From contig CM029383.1 in the NCBI GenBank assembly GCA_017165825.1, positions 992,001-1,056,000 of the forward strand: a stretch of 64,000 nucleotides of DNA, in the 5' to 3' direction. How positions within the stretch are numbered: position 1 is the first letter of the stretch; each line of letters opens with the position of its first letter. The stretch is from Hepsetus odoe. Lineage: Eukaryota > Chordata > Actinopteri > Characiformes > Hepsetidae. The position numbers were made by a program, and so were the translations under genes. Under the pieces are notes generated by a model. The model saw nothing but the letters and a program-made list of their open reading frames with translations, ran no database searches and had not been told where the DNA came from. Shown here piece after piece: positions 59,636 through 64,000 of this stretch.

Positions 59636-60700
59636 TAAATTCCACTGCTGACATTTTCACAATTTTATCATGACCTCTGTACCTTCCTTCTTTCACATCA
59701 ACTGTCTGCATGTCTTCTCTCATCGCTTCCATAAACCTTCTCTTTGGCTTTCCTCCTTTCCTCACACCTTGAAGCTCCATCCTCAGCATCCTTTTCTCAA
59801 TATATTTTTCATCTCACCTCTGCACATATCCAAACCAACAGTCTCACTTCTCTGACACTGTCTCTAAATTATCCAAGCCTTTCCATTCTCTATCCACTTC
59901 ATAGCCCTTACTTCCACCTTGCTAATCCTCTGCACTCCATGGTTTACTATCCTCATATCATCCAAAGTTCTCTCTCTCATTTTCTTCATTCATCATCCCT
60001 TCAAAATATCTTTCCATTTTCTAAACATGCTCTACTCAGTTTTAAGTATGTTATCCTTTTTAAACCTAGAGCTGCACATCTTTCTTAGCGCCGTCCCTCC
60101 TTAATGTACCTTAATGAACTTTTCATACAACTCTCCATATGTCCTATCTTTACCCTTCACTACCTCTTTCTTTGCCTTGCACCTCATTTCCTTGTCTACC
60201 TTCTTCACCTCTCTGTTAATCCCATTTCTCCTTCACCAGCCTCTTCCTCTGTTTACAGTGCTGAACATCCTTGTTCCACCACTAGCTTTCCTTATCTTCC
60301 TTTTTTCTGTCCTGATATCACGCCAAATAACTTTTTATTCAATACAATCTCCCTTACAATAAATATTCACTATAGAACCACCCAGCAAAATCCACTACCA
60401 TCTGTCTTTCTGCAATTCTCTCCTTAACAACACACCTACCCATCTCCTCATCACCAATCGCCATTCTTTCTCCCTGGGGTACACTCTCTATCACTTTATC
60501 TAATTCACTCCAGAATTATTCTTTCTCCTCCATCTCACAACCAATCTATAAAAAATCTAAAGATGCCTCCATTTTCTACATCACAAGATCAGTGATGCTG
60601 CCAACAAAGTTTTTATTCACACTTCCACTCTCCTACACTTCCTCATCTCCTCCTGCTTCCGGACATGCCTTTATTCCCATCTTTTTCTTTTCATTCGGCC
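59604..60700 (-). pseudogene. Decayed non-LTR retrotransposon ORF2 fragment
   Basis: The minus strand encodes, in shifting frames, a KMERYFEGMMNEENEREN-like block (near 59970-60020) that stands before the reverse-transcriptase core in LINE ORF2, then after a large deletion the C-terminal phrase MLRMELQGVRKGGKPKRRFM with EAMREDMQTVDVKEG (59650-59789). Many stops. The plus-strand frames over this region are antisense shadows of its A-rich sense strand. Clade not determined. Confidence 0.7.
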
Positions 60701-61162
60701 AGTGGCAGCCCGATTTCCACCCACACCCTGTTGGCTAATGGTACTGATGCTGGTCTTTGCTAACCAGGGCCTGGATCAATTCAGTATTAAAATCAGGGTT
60801 GTGAATTCCTAGTGGTCTTAGATATTTCTTTAAACTTTTTAACTTTGTAAATTCTAAGATTTTAACTTCCATTAGCCTCAGGGAAGCAGGCTGTGGGAAG
60901 ACTGAATCAGATGCATTGAAAGCAAACTCCATATGCACTTGTGTCTTGGCCATGAAGGCCAAGATCTAGTTATCCATTCAGGAAGGGCATACTGCCCAAG
61001 AAGACAGAACTATCTAATAAATGCTTTTTGTAAGGGTGCATTTCACTGAATGAATTATCCTTGATTTTCCATGATGGCTTGATGATTCATGACCACAGAC
61101 TGCAGCAATCCACTGTTTCAGTATTTTTATTAGCAACTGTAAAACGAGTTAAACTACATATA

Positions 61163-61442
61163 TGTGACGGTTCAGTGACGGTAGAGGGCGCCCTGCTCTG
61201 ATTGTGCACACCTGGGGATTGGGTGACAGGTGTGCCTCATTGGCGTTATAAACCCAAATGAATCAGAGCAGGGCGCTGGTCATTCTGTGTGCTTATCTTT
61301 GTGTTTACTTATGTTAGCTTTTACACGTTATGTTCAGTATATTTAGTCTATGAGTTCTGTGCACGTTATTTCGGTTATTAAAGTTCAGTACGAACCTCTC
61401 GCCTCTGCATTGATGTCCAGCCCACGTCACTACATCGTTACA
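61163..61442 (+). mobile_element. Solo LTR of an LTR retrotransposon
   Basis: The 280-bp unit starts TGTGACGG and ends CGTTACA, i.e. TG...CA with imperfect terminal inverted repeats. ATATA flanks it on both sides (61158-61162 and 61443-61447), a 5-bp target duplication. Inside are a TATAAA (about 61247) and an ATTAAA (about 61378). No internal retroviral or transposon genes adjoin it, so it is a recombination remnant. Two nested palindromes lie in its first third. Strand follows the TATA/poly(A) order. Confidence 0.78.
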
Positions 61443-61900
61443 ATATATTTCTGTATGACTGCTATGTTTTCCCAATAGTTCTGGTATGACTTAATTAACG
61501 AATAAGCATATTACAAGCGGGATAGTAATTTCTATTGTGCCCTGGCTGTGCCTTGAGCCATTAAATTAATCGCTGGCTATTTATTGAAGAATGCATCTGT
61601 TTGTCTGCTTCAGTGGTAAAAGTGTCCATCCATTATCTGAGATGTCCAGTGTGGCCAGAACATGTAAAAATGAAATTTATGATAGAAAAGTAAGATAGTA
61701 TTGTTTGTTTATATAGTATATCAAGTTGTTTTTTTGTATTTAAAATACACCATTCACTCAGCAGTCTTAATGGTCCTATTATGTAAATAACTTGTAAAGT
61801 TTAAAGTTATGTAAATAGTTCTTGTACAGAGTGTTATAATCTGTACTTCATTTTGAATGAAGCAATACAACACAGGGCAGTTAATCAGAGCAAAGACCAC

Positions 61901-61906
61901 TTTAAT
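61901..61906 (-). terminator. Possible alox5ap poly(A) signal (ATTAAA)
   Basis: ATTAAA on the minus strand about 190 bases past the alox5ap stop codon. Confidence 0.4.
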
Positions 61907-62098
61907 AAATCAATTTTAAAGACAGTTAAGGCAAGATTAATTATAAAGAATGAAGGGAGGCTGGGCGAATGTCTCGTGCTGTCACTATGGTTAGAAATAT
62001 CACCTTACTAACAAGAATGTAAGAAACAGGGCAAGCCACATATATATATATAATATTTGAATGAAGAAAAAAGTAAAAACTTTCTCTTTTAATAGTGG

Positions 62099-63253
62099 CT
62101 AAGGGATAAGGAGGAGAGTGGAGGCAGCCTTGGTGATGGTCTGGATGTACTCTTTATAGTCACTGCCCCCATATGTCACCAGCAGGTAGTTCACAATACC
62201 CACCACACACATGAGGAACAGGAAGGAGAGCACACGCTTTCCAAACAGGAAGCCTGGAGTGCTGTCATAACATAAATAAGAACATGAAAAGTGGAAAGAT
62301 GTTTTGAGATCTGAGATGTTTTGAGAGTTGAGAAAAAGCTAGAAGAACAAAATGAGAGAAGAGAAAAAAAATCTGCTTTAAATTAAAAAAAGTAATAAAA
62401 ATTCATACTTGTACTTTAACCTAAACACCTTAGTATAAGAAATTCTGATTATTACCTCTGGCATGTCTGTCCCATGTATCCAACAAAGTATTTCTGCCTG
62501 GCCACCAAGTACACAATTCCTGCAAACGCTGCTGGTGCTGAGAAGAAATGTATAAAATTGATGGACTGTGTTTCAGTGTATTATAACATTCAAAATAAGG
62601 AAGGGCATAGCGATATTGATTTATAAGCTGCTGTTTTCATTCTATATTTACCATATTTAAGTCACATTACCATCACTCCTAACTGTATGGAATACTCCTA
62701 AAAGTACAGTTTGAATCACTACACTGTAGACATTCACAAGTTTTCCATACAGTTTATCCTGAAGCAACCACCCTGGAGAGGTCCATCAAAGACACACGCA
62801 TAAACTCAGAAACACATATTCAGAGACATTACATTTACATACGTGATACACACTAAGACACTGAGAAAGACAGACAGACAGACATACACACACACACACA
62901 CAAACACACACACACGCACAGCTAGTGGCAATTTAGCATTTCCTATCCACCTGTTATACATTTATTTGGACTGTAGGAGGAAATTAGAAAACCTGGAGAA
63001 AACCCATTCAGACACATGGAGAAGATACAAACTACCAGGTCAACTCAGCTAGGAGCTGAGCACAGTGAAGTAACAGGGCCAACCACTGTACCATCAAGTA
63101 TCCTGTCTAAGTGAACATACTTATAAACTGGACAATGTAAAACTGGCAGTCCAACAATATCAGAAGAGCCCATGTTATTTACCTTGACTAAGACAGATAC
63201 CAGCACACCACATGACTGCCAGGAACGCTGGGTAGGCATCCATGCAATTTCGG
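62099..63253 (-). CDS. alox5ap: 5-lipoxygenase-activating protein (FLAP), 3' exons, partial
   Basis: Three exons are present: 63183-63253 (71 bp), 62456-62537 (82 bp) and 62099-62261 with the stop. The 71- and 82-bp sizes equal exons 3 and 4 of human ALOX5AP. The frame reads RNCMDAYPAFLAVMWCAGIC, then LSQAPAAFAGIVYLVARQKY, FVGYMGQTCQSTPGFLFGKR, a hydrophobic last helix, and ends STLLLIP as in human. FLAP is a MAPEG-family nuclear-envelope protein with four membrane helices that presents arachidonate to 5-lipoxygenase for leukotriene synthesis. About 104 residues (helices 3-4 and the loop before them) are seen; exons 1-2 lie beyond the right edge. Confidence 0.93.
62880..62921. repeat. (CA)n microsatellite
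   Basis: An imperfect CA run after GACA units, in alox5ap intron 3. Confidence 0.9.
62926..63050 (+). repeat. Fragment of a widespread fish interspersed repeat
   Basis: TTTGGACTGTAGGAGGAAAT, CTGGAGAAAACCCATTCAGA and CACATGGAGAAGATACAAAC follow the order of a phrase common to fish genomes (GGACTGTGGGAGGAAAC...GGAGAACATGCAAACTC). Intronic in alox5ap. Confidence 0.65.
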
Positions 63254-64000
63254 CTGAAGAAGAAAGATGATTTGATATGATCAGCATTATCCCAGAGACA
63301 CTAAACAATTAATTAGTTTGAAAATATATCGTTAGTATATATACAAAACTAATGGAAATAAACTACATGGATAACTAAAGTTATATTTATATCCATTTAA
63401 ACCTATTAAACACTTTAAATGGTAGGTCTTCTTGAACTTCTTATAGACCGTACGGTGCAGATTAAAAACCGCAAATGAGTTTTATTATATGTTGTTAGTT
63501 CAGTTCACAGCTGGGGATAGTTCAGGTTTCATAGATCAAGGTTGCTTCAGTCAAAAGCATTTGTGATGGATATAATGACAACTAAATGTAGCAATGGTCT
63601 GACCTCACAGCTGAGGATTTCAATAGCATACAGGGAGGTTGTTCTTTACACATGCAAAACAGCACAGGATGTGGAGAAACCCCTCTTATTTGATTACGAT
63701 GCCGAATTTCCTTTTTGGTTCATGAACTGCCTCTGCTGCATCATAACTTATGATGGATAAGATCTAAGATATTTACATCTTTAAACTTTTAAAGAGATCT
63801 CTCCAAGCACACATTTTTTAAAGAAGCATTTGCTTAAAAGTGTTTTTCTATGACAAACATCAAAGGATTTTTTTCTCTTGGCACCTTTATTTTAAAACTT
63901 TAGCGGAAACAAATTCACCCCAGACATTCTATCGTTCAGCTTCACTTTAAATGTAGATGAATTGGCATTTTACTTTGCAGGTACAGAGTGCAGAACATAT
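63254..64000. other. alox5ap intron 2, partial
   Basis: No candidate for the expected 100-bp exon 2 was found, so the intron continues past the window. The open frames here have no coding-like features. Confidence 0.55.

Noticed and set aside
59744..60427. Plus-strand frames of 60-114 codons rich in Ser, Leu and Phe
   Set aside because: They are antisense to an A-rich LINE ORF2 remnant on the minus strand.

Overview
The window is a piece of a teleost fish nuclear genome. It is AT-rich, its genes are split by GT-AG introns, and the non-coding DNA is full of fish-type repeats: Tc1/mariner relics, hAT-type MITEs, tRNA-derived SINEs, L2-like LINE tails, a solo LTR and many microsatellites. The repeat mix would fit an otophysan fish (characin or catfish-like), but that is a guess. 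I see no bacterial genes, no CRISPR array and no intact virus.

Layout. From 1 to about 11 kb the sequence is mainly repeats, with one weak candidate terminal exon (3064-3181, minus). From 10.6 to 11.9 kb there is a CpG- and motif-rich promoter zone (NRF1-like palindrome, CRE palindrome) with two unassigned candidate exons. ptrh2 (peptidyl-tRNA hydrolase 2, plus strand) is at 12692-13213. The complete clathrin heavy chain gene cltc (minus strand) runs from its ATG at 51742 to its stop at 14984. I placed all 32 coding exons; the joined reading frame stays open and gives 1679 residues. ptrh2 and cltc lie tail to tail, as in human 17q23. The cltc promoter is near 51.8-52.4 kb. A BTG3-type anti-proliferative gene (minus strand, 4 coding exons, 242 residues) occupies 55272-57080, with an untranslated first exon near 58.22-58.30 kb. 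From 58.6 to 61.5 kb lie a SINE, a DNA-transposon relic, a decayed LINE and a solo LTR. The last three coding exons of alox5ap (FLAP, minus strand) are at 62099-63253; its 5' exons are beyond the right edge.

These are separate housekeeping or signalling genes, not an operon-like system: clathrin coats, peptidyl-tRNA recycling and mitochondrial survival, CCR4-NOT-linked anti-proliferation, and leukotriene synthesis. The points most worth a second look are two GC-AG introns in cltc, a palindromic CRE at three separate promoters, a nested Tc1-in-hAT insertion with a perfect 8-bp target duplication, a solo LTR with nested palindromes, and an unassigned 100-bp exon-like segment encoding a possible membrane helix next to the ptrh2 promoter.
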